This document shows positions 1 to 9,502 of a stretch of 64,000 nucleotides of DNA, piece after piece. Origin of the DNA: Paenisporosarcina indica (GTDB lineage Bacteria > Bacillota > Bacilli > Bacillales_A > Planococcaceae). The DNA is taken from NCBI RefSeq assembly GCF_001939075.1, contig NZ_MPTA01000001.1, positions 1 to 64,000 on the forward strand, written 5' to 3'. Below the pieces are notes generated by a model. It did no database searches, was not told the origin of the DNA, and worked only from the letters and a program-made list of their open reading frames with translations. Within the stretch, counting starts at the first letter, position 1. Each line of letters begins with the position of its first letter. A program made the translations under genes and the position numbers.

Positions 1-3000
1 TTTAAAGTGAGAGCTGATATAGATACAGCATCGGCTAAATTAGCGAGTGCAACCGCAGTCCTTAACAATGAAACAGCAGTCCTGATCACTAAAATGGCAC
101 AAGCAATGGAGTCAGCAAATTTAACAATTGCAAATGCTGATGTAGCCAAAACAGCATATTCAGCAGCTTACGGATTAACGACTGACACAAGCTACGTCGC
201 AGTAAATGCCGCAATTTCAGAATTAGAAACAGCGGTGAACAAATCGTTTAAAGTGAGAGCTGATATAGATACAGCAACGGCTAAATTAGCGAGTGCAACC
301 GCAGTTCTTAACAATGAAACAGCAGTCCTTATTACTAAAATGCAAGCAGCTATCGATTCAGCAAATACTGCGTTTGGCAAAGCAGTTCCAGCGAAAGCGG
401 CTTATAAAGTAGCCTATGGTTTAACGACAGACGCCCCATATGTGGCAGTTAAAACGGCTGAAGCCAAATTGCAAGTTGCCTTGGATGCCTCATTTAAGGT
501 AAGAGCAGATATTGATGCGGCAACCGCAAATTTAATTGACGCAATTACCACTTTAGAATTAGCAACCGCAACATTGATTACTGAAATGCAACAAGCGATT
601 GAGTCTGCAAATGTAGCAATCGCAGATGCGGATTTATCGAAAACTGCATATAGTGCTGCTTACGGATTAACGACAGATGCTAGTTATGTCGCAGTAAAAA
701 CTGCTATTTCAGAATTGGAAACAGTGGTGAATGCTTCATTTAAAGTAAGAGCTGATATTGATGCAGCAACGGCTAATTTAGTGAGTGCAGTCTCCATATT
801 GAAAGCAGAAACACAAGTCCTGATTACAAAAATGCAACAAGCGATTGTTTCCGCCAATATAGCAATTCATGAGGCGGATTTAGTGAAAACTGCGTATTTA
901 TCCGCATACGGATTTACAACAGATATGAGCTACGTTGCAGTTGAAACAGCTATCTCAGAATTGGAAACAGTGTTGAACGCATCGTTTAAAGTGAGAGCTG
1001 ATATCGATTTAGCAACCACTAATTTAGTGAGTGCATTCACAGTCCTAAACGAAGAGACAGCAGTCCTGATTACTGAAATGCAAGCCGCACTTGCGAACGC
1101 GAATACTGCAATCAATAGTGCCGATATAGCGAAAACTGCGCATATCAAAGCCTATGGGTTTACAATCGACGAGAGCTATATTGCAGTTGAAACCGCTATT
1201 GCTGAGTTGAAAACTACGGTAAATGCATCGTTTAAAGTGAAGGCGGACATTGATGAGGCAACTGCTAATCTAGTTAGTGCCGTTACAGTGTTACAAAACG
1301 AAACCGCCGTTTTAATTACTGAAATGCAACAAGCAATTGAGTCTGCAAATGTTGCTATTGCAGATGCCGAAGCAGCGAAAACGGCTTACACGAATGCATT
1401 TGGCTTAACAACCGATAAAACTTATAAAGAAGTAGTATCAGCAATTGCAGATTTGAAAACAGCATTGAATGCAAGATTTAAAACGAAGACTTATATTGAT
1501 CTAGCCACTGAAAATTTACTGGATACTATACCTGAGTTAAATAGGAAAACGGCAGTTTTGGTTGCTGAAATGGAAGTTGCAATCGCATCTGCAAATTCGG
1601 CAATCGCAGATGCCAATTTAGCTAAAGCTGCATATTCAGCTGCTTTCGGATACACGACAGACGCGAGCTACGTCGCGGTGGAAACGGCTCTTGCAAAATT
1701 GGAAACAGCGGTGAATGCTTCGTTTAAAGTGCGAACTGATATTGATACAGCGACAGCTTATTTAGTGAGTGTAATTCCAGCCCTTAATGATGAGACGGCC
1801 GTCCTGATCATCGAAATGCAACAAGCAATTGATTCTGCTAATCTAGCAGTAGCGGATGCAGATTTAGCAAAAGCGGCGTATTCAGCAGCTTACGGTTTAA
1901 CGACAGATGCTAGCTACATTGCTGTAGAAACCGCTAGGTCAGAATTGGATAAAGCGGTGAATGCACCGTTTAAAGTAAGAGCTGATATTGAAACAGCAAG
2001 GGCAAATTTAGTGAGTGCAGTCACAATCCTTAAGAATGAGACAGCAATCCTAATCACCGAAATGCAACAAGCCATTGATTCTGCAAATATAGCTATTGAT
2101 GAGTCAGATTTAGCAAAAGCGGCGTATTCAGCTGCTTATGGATTAACGACAGATGCTAGCTACGTTGCGGTAGAAACAGCAATATCAGAATTGGAAACAG
2201 CAGTGAATGCGCCATTTAAAGTAAGAACTGCTATAGATACAGCGACAGCTAATTTATTGAGTAAAGTTTCAGTCCTTAACAATGAGACAGCAGTCCTCAT
2301 CGTCGAAATGCAACAAGCCATTGAGTCTGCAAATCTAGCAGTAGCAGATGCAGATTTAGCAAAAGCAGCCTATTCAGCTGCCTATGGATTAACGACAGAT
2401 GCTAGCTACGTCGCGGTGGAAACAGCAATCGCAGAAGTGGAAACAGCGATTAATGCTACGTTTAAAATAAGAGCTGATATTGAAACAGCAATAGCGAATT
2501 TAGAGAGTGCGGTTACAGCCCTTACCGATGAAACAGCGGTTTTGAAAATCGAAATGCAACAAGCCATTGATTCTGCAAATCTAACAACTGCAGATGCCAA
2601 CTTAGCAAAAGTTGCGTATTCAGCAGCTTACGGGTTAACGACTGACGCAAGCTACGCGACAGTGGAAACGGCAATTACAAATTTAGCAACAGCGATAAAT
2701 GCACCGTTTAAAGTGAGAGCTGATATTGAAACAGCAACGGCTAATTTATCAAGAGCAGTCTCAGTCCTTAACGAGGAAACGGCAGTCCTGATCACTCAAA
2801 TGGAAGCTGCGATTGCTTCAGCAAATACTGCGTTTGACAATGCAGTTCCAGCTAAAGCTGCTTTTAAAGTAGCCTATGGTTTAACGACAGACGCCCCTTA
2901 TGTGGCAGTTGAAACGGCTGAAGCAGAGTTACGAGTTGCCTTGGATGCTTCATTTAAAGTAAGAGCAGATATTGATGCAGCAACCGCTAGTCTAACCGCT

Positions 3001-3690
3001 GCAATTGTAACATTAGAAGCTGCTACCGAAACAATGATCACCGAAATGGCAGCTGCCATCGCAACTGCAAATACTGTAATTGAAAATGCCGATACAGCGA
3101 AAACAGCTCATATCAAAGCATATGGGTATACGATAGACGCTAGCTATGTAGCGGTTGAAACCGCAATTGCAGAGTTGGAAACTGCTGTGAATGCTACTTT
3201 TAAAGTAAAGGCGGATATTGACTCCGCAACGGCCAATTTAGTTACTGCCGTTACTGTGTTGCAAAATGAAACCGCTGTATTGAAAGCTGATTTGCAACAA
3301 GCAATTGAGTCTGCAAATGCAGCAATTGCAGATGCCGAAGCAGCGAAAACGGCTTATACCAATGCATTTGGGTTAACCACCGACAAAACTTACGCTGGAG
3401 TAGTATCAGCAATTTCTAATTTAAAAACGGCTTTGAACACAACATTTAAAGTGACAACTTACATTGAGCTGGCTACCGACAATTTAATAGAAGCGATAGC
3501 AGACTTGAATGAAAAAACCACTGTTTTGGCTATAGAAAAGCAAGCAATAATTGAAGCAGCAAATATAGCAATCACAAATGCAGCTGCAGCGAAAACAGCC
3601 TATACAGTTGCTGGTGGTTTAACAACCGACGCAGCCTATACTACTTTTGAAGCTACTGTAACTGCATTGCAGACAGCACTGAATGCATCG
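1..3690 (+). repeat. 15 tandem 246-bp coding repeats
   Basis: Repeat starts, read from the ttt codon of the F-K-V motif, fall at 1, 247, 493, 739, 985, 1231, 1477, 1723, 1969, 2215, 2461, 2707, 2953, 3199 and 3445, with the sixteenth boundary at 3691. Every step is exactly 246 bp. Copies differ by many substitutions but by no insertion or deletion. Confidence 0.95.
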
Positions 3691-6600
3691 CCAAAAGTAA
3701 AGGTTGATATTCAATCAAGAACCATCGCACTGATACAAGAGACACCGATTTTCTATAAGCAAGCATTGAACTTGGAAATTATAAGCGCTACGACATTGGT
3801 AAATAGTGCGCCTGTAGGGACTGGGGCAGGTCAAGTTCCTCAAGAAGTGGTAGATGCTTTTACATCCGCGATAACTGATGCTCAAGCTGTGCATGATTCC
3901 TCTACTGCTGAGGGAGTCGATGTGGAGATGGCGATTTCCGACTTGAATAACGCAGAAGAGATCTTTATGCAACATGTCGATACAACACCACCAACGATAA
4001 CGAGCGTAACCTATTCACCATATCGTATAACGCTGACTATCAGTGAGGAAATCAAAACTGATATTAATATTAATCAGAATCCCTCTACTATATGGATGGT
4101 CACTCAAGTAATGGAGTCTTACACTATGTCACGGTATTTCTATGCAAATTGGGGAGAAATCGCTGTGAGTCAGCAGGGTGAAAATCAGATTATCATCGAG
4201 GTTCTGCAACCAGCCCGTCCTGAATTTGCGAATATGAATATCACACCTGGTACTACGTATACACTCACGATACCTGGCTTTAAAGATATGTGGGGTAATC
4301 CGTTGATCATAAAAGAGTTTAGTGTTGATGCTGACCATGAAATGCAGGAAGCCTTTGTAGCTGCGAGTACAGCCATTACACATGCAACAATTGCAAAAAC
4401 AGCCCATACAGCTAATGGTGGTTCAGCTACTGATGCAGCTTACGTGGAAGTTGAAACAACTTTAGGCCGATTGCAAGCTGCGCTCAATAAGTATCCAAGA
4501 GTGAAGGTGGATATTATAAATGCTATAGCCAGCTTGACGCAGGCGGTAGCCGTATTGGAAGCTGAGACAAAGAATCTAGTCAATGCAGAAATGCAAGCTG
4601 CAGTTGACGCTGCAAATACAGCAATCACAAATGCAAATACAACCAAAACAGCCTACACGGATGCTGGAGGTATAATAACTGACGCTGCCTATGTTACGGC
4701 GGAAACGGCTGTAGCTGAATTGCAAGTTGCACTTAGTGCATCGCCAAAAGTGAAGGTTGACATTAAATCTAAAACAGACGCTTTGAACCAAGCAAAAACT
4801 GCTCTGGAAATTCAAGTCTCTAGAATGAACTTAAACCGAGAGATTACCAATGCTACATCTTTATTAGATGCAGCGGTGATTGGAACTGAGGATGGCCAAT
4901 ATTCTCAAGCAGCAGTAGACGCATTAAACGCATCAATTGAAGAGGCGCAAGCCGTGTATGATCTGCTTAAGGCAACAAACATTGAGCTAATTGATACCAT
5001 CGCTGAAATAAATCAAGCAGTAAAAGTCTTTAAACAATCGGTTGTGAGTCCGTATACCTTTGAGATCATGCCTGCAGCCCAACTTTTTATTAATTCAATT
5101 GGAATATCAGATATGAGTGTAGAAATCACGACGGGATTTAATAACTATTACTCGAAAAGAAATATTAAAGATCTTGTTCAAGTTAAACGAGGAAATGAAG
5201 TCCAAACTTTATCCTATGATTCAACGACAAATGCATTCAATGTTTTAAACAACAAGAATGAAGTGACTGGAGAATTGACTTTATCATCCACAACGAGTTT
5301 AATACAAATCGGTCAAGGAGTTTTTGGGCTTAAGTTGACACCACATGCCGATTTAACTGAATCTACACCTGCTGGATTAATCTATCATCTAAAAATAGAT
5401 GGGGTAGAAGTGGCTACGCAAACCATGGATTTAGTAGTTGATGAAACACCACCAGAATTTACTAGCGGATCCTATTCAGAAGGCCAAATTACATTGAATG
5501 CAAGTGAAAAATTATGGAATGGTGAAGTGCCAAATTATACTGTAGAATTCTCAAGCGATGGAACTTTTGAGGATACACAATATGTATCCAATACAGCGAG
5601 TGCACCAGTAGGAAACAAGATGACTATTCAAGTATTAGAAAGCTTAAATATTCAACCTGCAAGCAAATTCAGAATTGTTCCACATTGGGTAAGAGATTAT
5701 GCAAATAATTATATGAAGCAAAGTTTTGAATTCGTTGTAAATCCAGGTTTACAACAATCAATCATTAACGCTAATGCAGCGATAGCCAATGCCGGCATTG
5801 CAAAAGGAGCTTTTGCAGTTGCTAATGGATTAACGACTGACGCGGCATATGTGGCTGTGGAGACTAAGATTACATCTTTGACATCAGCGCTAGCAGCAAA
5901 ACCGAATGTAAAGGCAAATATTGATACAGCAACAGCTGAATTATCGAATGCAGTCAAAGCATTAGAAGCTGAAACCAAGGCATTGAATGCAAACCTGCAA
6001 CAAGCCATTAGTAACGCTAATGCAGTCCTTTCTGATGCGGCAGTTGCAAAAGTGGCTTACACGGATGCTAATGGTTTAGCCTCTGAAGCGGTCTATGTGG
6101 CAGTGGATACGAAGCGTACTGCATTGGAATCAGCACTTGCTGCAACACCGAAAGTAAAGGCTGATATTGAAGCAGCAACAGTTGAATTATCAACTGCCAT
6201 CGTAGCATTAGAAACGGAGACAGCTTTGCTTGCAAACCTGCAACAAGCGATTGGTATCGCTAATATGTTAATGATAGAAGCGGCAAATGCACAAGCTGCT
6301 TATACCGCTGCTGATGGTTTAACAACTGACCCGATCTATGTAGCTTTGGAAACTAAGTTAGCAACATTAGCATCAGTACTAGCAGAAACACCAAAATCAT
6401 TAGCAGACATTGAAGCAGCAACAGTTGAATTATCAACTGCCATCGTGACATTAGAAGCTGAGACCGAGAGATTGATTGCAGCACTACAACAAGCAATCGA
6501 TACCGCTAATACAGTGATCACAGAAGCAGGAGAGGCGATAAAAGACTACACAGCTAGCAAAGGTTTAACGACTGATTTGGCTTATATAGAAGTCGAGACC

Positions 6601-6942
6601 AAAGTTAATGCATTAGAATCAGCGCTTGCGGCAACCCCGAAAGTAAAGACCGACATTGAAGTGTCCGCTAAAAAGATAAAGCAAGCAGTAAATGACCTAG
6701 TCAAATCAGTTCTTACTTTGGAAATCACCCATGCTACAATTCTGAGAGATTTAGCAGTGGCTGGTACATCAACAGGAACCTATTTACAAGAATCAAGCGA
6801 TGAGTTAACTGCAGCAATAGCAATTGCACAAAAACAAGTTACTAAAACGGATATTTCTATAGATGAAGTACGTGAATCCACTTTGGTTTTAGTGGAAGCG
6901 GTATCGGACTTCCAAAAATCATCAATCGTGCCAATCAACTAA
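1..6942 (+). CDS. Giant repetitive surface protein, 5' end outside window
   Basis: The reading frame is open from base 1, so the true start lies upstream; 2313 codons are visible. Bases 1-3690 are fifteen head-to-tail repeats, each exactly 246 bp (82 residues), beginning F-K-V-[RK]-x-D-I and containing YGLTTD. Next come a FIVAR-like helical segment (about 3770-3980), an Ig-like domain starting TTPPTITSV (3982-4330), two further repeats (4336-4800), another FIVAR-like segment with GTEDGQYSQAAVDAL (4830-5050), an unassigned beta-rich domain and a second Ig-like domain (5050-5740), four more 82-residue-type repeats (5745-6710) and a final helical segment. The repeats are Ala/Thr-rich, predicted helical, with almost no Cys or Trp. 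There is no LPXTG or C-terminal membrane anchor, so attachment (for example by SLH domains) would have to be N-terminal. Likely an adhesin or stalk-like surface protein; the function is inferred from architecture only. Confidence 0.85.
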   Translation, partial: FKVRADIDTASAKLASATAVLNNETAVLITKMAQAMESANLTIANADVAKTAYSAAYGLTTDTSYVAVNAAISELETAVNKSFKVRADIDTATAKLASATAVLNNETAVLITKMQAAIDSANTAFGKAVPAKAAYKVAYGLTTDAPYVAVKTAEAKLQVALDASFKVRADIDAATANLIDAITTLELATATLITEMQQAIESANVAIADADLSKTAYSAAYGLTTDASYVAVKTAISELETVVNASFKVRADIDAATANLVSAVSILKAETQVLITKMQQAIVSANIAIHEADLVKTAYLSAYGFTTDMSYVAVETAISELETVLNASFKVRADIDLATTNLVSAFTVLNEETAVLITEMQAALANANTAINSADIAKTAHIKAYGFTIDESYIAVETAIAELKTTVNASFKVKADIDEATANLVSAVTVLQNETAVLITEMQQAIESANVAIADAEAAKTAYTNAFGLTTDKTYKEVVSAIADLKTALNARFKTKTYIDLATENLLDTIPELNRKTAVLVAEMEVAIASANSAIADANLAKAAYSAAFGYTTDASYVAVETALAKLETAVNASFKVRTDIDTATAYLVSVIPALNDETAVLIIEMQQAIDSANLAVADADLAKAAYSAAYGLTTDASYIAVETARSELDKAVNAPFKVRADIETARANLVSAVTILKNETAILITEMQQAIDSANIAIDESDLAKAAYSAAYGLTTDASYVAVETAISELETAVNAPFKVRTAIDTATANLLSKVSVLNNETAVLIVEMQQAIESANLAVADADLAKAAYSAAYGLTTDASYVAVETAIAEVETAINATFKIRADIETAIANLESAVTALTDETAVLKIEMQQAIDSANLTTADANLAKVAYSAAYGLTTDASYATVETAITNLATAINAPFKVRADIETATANLSRAVSVLNEETAVLITQMEAAIASANTAFDNAVPAKAAFKVAYGLTTDAPYVAVETAEAELRVALDASFKVRADIDAATASLTAAIVTLEAATETMITEMAAAIATANTVIENADTAKTAHIKAYGYTIDASYVAVETAIAELETAVNATFKVKADIDSATANLVTAVTVLQNETAVLKADLQQAIESANAAIADAEAAKTAYTNAFGLTTDKTYAGVVSAISNLKTALNTTFKVTTYIELATDNLIEAIADLNEKTTVLAIEKQAIIEAANIAITNAAAAKTAYTVAGGLTTDAAYTTFEATVTALQTALNASPKVKVDIQSRTIALIQETPIFYKQALNLEIISATTLVNSAPVGTGAGQVPQEVVDAFTSAITDAQAVHDSSTAEGVDVEMAISDLNNAEEIFMQHVDTTPPTITSVTYSPYRITLTISEEIKTDININQNPSTIWMVTQVMESYTMSRYFYANWGEIAVSQQGENQIIIEVLQPARPEFANMNITPGTTYTLTIPGFKDMWGNPLIIKEFSVDADHEMQEAFVAASTAITHATIAKTAHTANGGSATDAAYVEVETTLGRLQAALNKYPRVKVDIINAIASLTQAVAVLEAETKNLVNAEMQAAVDAANTAITNANTTKTAYTDAGGIITDAAYVTAETAVAELQVALSASPKVKVDIKSKTDALNQAKTALEIQVSRMNLNREITNATSLLDAAVIGTEDGQYSQAAVDALNASIEEAQAVYDLLKATNIELIDTIAEINQAVKVFKQSVVSPYTFEIMPAAQLFINSIGISDMSVEITTGFNNYYSKRNIKDLVQVKRGNEVQTLSYDSTTNAFNVLNNKNEVTGELTLSSTTSLIQIGQGVFGLKLTPHADLTESTPAGLIYHLKIDGVEVATQTMDLVVDETPPEFTSGSYSEGQITLNASEKLWNGEVPNYTVEFSSDGTFEDTQYVSNTASAPVGNKMTIQVLESLNIQPASKFRIVPHWVRDYANNYMKQSFEFVVNPGLQQSIINANAAIANAGIAKGAFAVANGLTTDAAYVAVETKITSLTSALAAKPNVKANIDTATAELSNAVKALEAETKALNANLQQAISNANAVLSDAAVAKVAYTDANGLASEAVYVAVDTKRTALESALAATPKVKADIEAATVELSTAIVALETETALLANLQQAIGIANMLMIEAANAQAAYTAADGLTTDPIYVALETKLATLASVLAETPKSLADIEAATVELSTAIVTLEAETERLIAALQQAIDTANTVITEAGEAIKDYTASKGLTTDLAYIEVETKVNALESALAATPKVKTDIEVSAKKIKQAVNDLVKSVLTLEITHATILRDLAVAGTSTGTYLQESSDELTAAIAIAQKQVTKTDISIDEVRESTLVLVEAVSDFQKSSIVPIN

Positions 6943-6957
6943 ACTTAAAAAGATATC

Positions 6958-6998
6958 AAAACCCCTCCTCAAAATTCAAACTTGAGGAGGGGTTTTTG
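6958..6998 (+). terminator. Rho-independent terminator of giant surface gene
   Basis: A GC-rich stem of ACCCCTCCTCAA pairing with TTGAGGAGGGGT, with a short loop and a following T-run, sits 16 bp after the stop codon. Confidence 0.9.
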
Positions 6999-7239
6999 CT
7001 ATTACTTTCTACAGCAAAGCATTGGGGGTCATTGAACCAAGGAGTTTCATATACGTAATCTCCATCACCTACCGTTTTGCATGTCTAAATGTGTCGTGTG
7101 GTTCTAGTTGTAAACACAACGTTACGTAGTGAAATATATGTAAAAAGGTGTCTATTTGTCGTCTATTCAAATAGTGTAAAATGATTGGGAGGACGTGCAG
7201 TTCCTGAAATTATTTTCTGTAAGAGGAGTTTGGATTTTT

Positions 7240-7719
7240 ATGACAGGTAAGACACACATTTTAGGTGGATTGGCCGCTAGTCTAGCGTTAGCGAATGTAA
7301 CGAATTATGAACCCGTTCTATTGGTGGGAGCGGGTGTGGTTGGTGCATTGATCCCGGATATTTGCCATGGAGGAAGTACGATTGGCCGAACTTTACCTGT
7401 GATATCAAAGGTGATCAATATGCTTTTTGGCCATCGATCGTTTACTCACAGTTTGCTGTTTTTATTGCTTATTGGTTTTCTCTTGAAATCGTTTGTGGCG
7501 AATGAATCGTTAGGAACCGGGCTGTTGATAGGGATGGTTAGCCATATTGTATTGGACATGGCAACAAAGAATGGCGTTAAGTTGTTTTTTCCGTTTAAAG
7601 TTAGAATTCGTTTTCCACTCACCACGAGAACGGGTGGAGCGGTCGAATCTGTGGTATTTGCAGCTTTATCGCTACTTTCGGTCTATTTTGGCTATGGAGC
7701 GATTGAGTATTATTTATAA
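7240..7719 (+). CDS. YdjM-like membrane-bound metal-dependent hydrolase
   Basis: A 159-residue multi-pass membrane protein of the YdjM/DUF457 family. It starts with the family hallmark MTGKTHILGG and carries the histidine motifs GHRSFTHS and SHIVLDMAT expected for metal binding, within about four hydrophobic segments. The frame is open back to a GTG at 7195, but the ATG at 7240 has a well-placed AAGAGGAG and matches the family's usual N-terminus. Family members are annotated as putative metal-dependent hydrolases; the substrate is not known. It is followed after 18 bp by an NTF2-like gene on the same strand, so the two may be cotranscribed. Confidence 0.8.
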   Translation: MTGKTHILGGLAASLALANVTNYEPVLLVGAGVVGALIPDICHGGSTIGRTLPVISKVINMLFGHRSFTHSLLFLLLIGFLLKSFVANESLGTGLLIGMVSHIVLDMATKNGVKLFFPFKVRIRFPLTTRTGGAVESVVFAALSLLSVYFGYGAIEYYL

Positions 7720-7737
7720 CAAGAGGGAGATTAGAAC

Positions 7738-8082
7738 ATGACAAGTTTACCGGGAACTTTGGCACAGGGTCAGCTGGATGCCTATAATGCTCAAGATATA
7801 GAAGCTTTCCTCGAGGCATATTCAGATGAAGTGGTAGTACGAACATTTCCCGCGAATGAGGTGACATATAAGGGAATTGACAAAATGAGAGAGAGATACA
7901 CCGCACTTTTCGAACAAAACCCGAATCAGCATGCAGCCCTTTTGTCTCGAGTAATCAAAGGAACGATTGTCATTGATCATGAACATGTGACGGGACGGGC
8001 AAATGGTGTGGAAACGGAAGCCATTGCGATGTACGAGGTATCGAATGGGAAAATCAGTAATGTATGGTTTGTTAGCAACTGA
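7738..8082 (+). CDS. SnoaL/NTF2-like small protein
   Basis: A 114-residue protein with the pattern of the SnoaL-like NTF2 fold: an N-terminal helix (AYNAQDIEAFLEAYSDEV), a strand with YKGIDKMRERYTALF, and a C-terminal pair of strands ending GKISNVWFV. Such proteins are cone-shaped single domains that bind small hydrophobic ligands or act as isomerases or hydrolases. Nothing here fixes a substrate. Ribosome binding site AGAGGGAGA. It probably shares a transcript with the preceding membrane hydrolase and ends just before a terminator. Confidence 0.75.
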   Translation: MTSLPGTLAQGQLDAYNAQDIEAFLEAYSDEVVVRTFPANEVTYKGIDKMRERYTALFEQNPNQHAALLSRVIKGTIVIDHEHVTGRANGVETEAIAMYEVSNGKISNVWFVSN

Positions 8083-8111
8083 CAAAATGGAATTTGCATG
8101 AATATCAAAAA

Positions 8112-8145
8112 AGTGACTGAATCCATTTCAGTCGCTATTTTTTTA
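8112..8145 (+). terminator. Terminator after NTF2-like gene
   Basis: GTGACTGAA pairs with TTCAGTCGC (one G-T pair) across a short loop, followed by TATTTTTTT. Confidence 0.85.
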
Positions 8146-8207
8146 CAGTATTAACATATTATCTACAGTTTCCGACATAAGAAGACAATTCCCAACTGGA
8201 TTCATGC

Positions 8208-8213
8208 TATAAT
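8208..8213 (+). promoter_or_regulatory. -10 box upstream of the YveK-like gene
   Basis: A perfect TATAAT lies 40 bp before the start codon. The -35 region is poor (AAGACA-like at a spacing near 20), so only the -10 assignment is reasonable. Confidence 0.45.
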
Positions 8214-8252
8214 GTGAACACTTATTGTAAATTTAGGGGGACTCACTGAACT

Positions 8253-8993
8253 ATGGAAGAAACTATTAGCTTACAGGAATTATTTCAGACGTTAAAGAAA
8301 CGTGTTGTTCTAATTCTATCTCTGACTATTCTAGCGACACTAATCAGCGGAATCGTTAGTTACTTTTTTATCACACCCATTTATCAAGCATCGACCCAAC
8401 TTTTAGTCAATCAAGAACGATCTGAGACCCCGACTTTAAATGTTGGTGATATTCAAACGAATCTACAATTGATCAATACATATAATGTCATTATTAAAAG
8501 TCCGGCAATTTTGGATATTGTGCGTAATGAACTGGCACTTGATACGCTCACAACAGTAGCTTTAAATTCAAAGATTACAGTTTCGAGTGTGGGAGAATCA
8601 CAAGTTGTCACAATTACTGCCCAGGATCCAGATCAATTTGTTGCACGTGATATTGCCAATACGACGGCATCAGTGTTCCAACGTGAAATTTCAAAAATCA
8701 TGAATGTCGACAATGTAAGTATTTTATCGCAAGCAATTGCATCAGATGACCAGGCACCGATCAAACCGAATAAGATGCTAAATATGGCAATTGCCATGGT
8801 AGTCGGTCTAATGTTGGGTGTCGGAATAGCGTTCTTGCTTGAGTATTTGGATACGACAATAAAGACCGAAGAACAGATTGAGAAACTTCTTAACATTCCA
8901 GTGATTGGTGCAATTTCATCAATGGATCGAAAAGAGCAGGACAAGTTTGATAAGTTCCAACAAACACGCAAGGATGAAACAAATAGGGCATAA
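8253..8993 (+). CDS. Wzz/YveK-family polysaccharide chain-length regulator
   Basis: A 246-residue protein with Wzz/CapA architecture: a short cytoplasmic N-terminus, membrane segment 1 (about residues 17-39), an extracytoplasmic domain, a proline-containing lead-in (APIKPNKMLN) to membrane segment 2 (about 172-195), and a cytoplasmic tail with NIPVIGAISSMD. In Firmicutes such proteins activate a BY-type tyrosine kinase and set polymer length in capsule or exopolysaccharide export. Normally the kinase gene follows at once. Here a strong terminator follows and no kinase or glycosyltransferase gene is nearby, so it must work with partners elsewhere or has lost its operon. Ribosome binding site AGGGGGA. 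Confidence 0.85.
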   Translation: MEETISLQELFQTLKKRVVLILSLTILATLISGIVSYFFITPIYQASTQLLVNQERSETPTLNVGDIQTNLQLINTYNVIIKSPAILDIVRNELALDTLTTVALNSKITVSSVGESQVVTITAQDPDQFVARDIANTTASVFQREISKIMNVDNVSILSQAIASDDQAPIKPNKMLNMAIAMVVGLMLGVGIAFLLEYLDTTIKTEEQIEKLLNIPVIGAISSMDRKEQDKFDKFQQTRKDETNRA

Positions 8994-9021
8994 GAGAACT
9001 TGCTTCCATTGCCAAATCGTG

Positions 9022-9067
9022 AAAAAGACATCTCCAATCTGCTCGTCGGATTGAAGATGTCTTTTTT
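9022..9067 (+). terminator. Terminator after YveK-like gene
   Basis: AAAGACATCTCCAATC pairs with GATTGAAGATGTCTTT with one mismatch, ending in a T-run. Confidence 0.9.
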
Positions 9068-9146
9068 GTGAAGGAAATTGGGGAAAACGAAATAAAAAAT
9101 ATCCACGCTTATTTAACAGCAGCGTAGCCAAAACCCAACCAATTAG

Positions 9147-9179
9147 ACCCCACACACCTACGTCTTGAGGGGTGTTTTT
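9147..9179 (+). terminator. Hairpin with T-run preceding array A1
   Basis: ACCCC and GGGGT flank a 17-nt loop and are followed by GTTTTT. A weaker stem than the other terminators here, but in the same position relative to the motif array as at 27.1 and 36.5 kb. Confidence 0.5.
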
Positions 9180-9216
9180 ATGGGGGATATTGGGTGTGTG
9201 GAGATAAATCAAGTGT

Positions 9217-9311
9217 GAACGGGTAGAAACGGGGAGCGAACGGGTAGAAAGGGTTCATGAACAGGTAGAACTCCCCCCGAATGGGTAGAAATCAAATTGA
9301 ACGGTTAGAAA
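9217..9311 (+). repeat. 21-bp-period motif array A1 (GAACGGGTAGAAA, 5 copies)
   Basis: Motif starts are 9217, 9238, 9259, 9279 and 9299, giving steps of 21, 21, 20 and 20. The core is GAAcGGGTAGAAA with spacers of 7-8 bases that are not conserved within the array. It lies in the convergent gap between the YveK-like gene and the MFS exporter. Confidence 0.9.
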
Positions 9312-9427
9312 CAATAAGCCTCACTTATTTAACAGTAGCGTAGCGAAAACAACCAATTAGACTTCTCACACTTCGTTTGGAGAGGTGTTTTGTGGAAGAA
9401 ATTGGACGGAGTAGTTAAATCAAGTGT

Positions 9428-9502
9428 GAACGGGTAGAAATGGTGTACGAACGATTAGAAAGTGTTCATGAATGGGTAGAAATCAAAATGAACAGGAGTA
9501 AA
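9428..9502 (+). repeat. 21-bp-period motif array A2 (4 copies)
   Basis: Motif starts are 9428, 9449, 9470 and 9490, giving steps of 21, 21 and 20. The last copy is degenerate (GAACAGGAGTAAA). Two spacers resemble those of A1 (gtgttcat, tcaaaat), so A1 and A2 are duplicates. Confidence 0.88.

Noticed and set aside
192..2600. Repeated minus-strand ORFs within the giant surface gene
   Set aside because: They recur with the 246-bp period and are antisense by-products of the repeats.
9217..9311. Phased motif arrays considered as CRISPR
   Set aside because: Repeats are about 13 bp, degenerate, with 7-11 bp spacers; far too short for CRISPR, and no cas genes are present.
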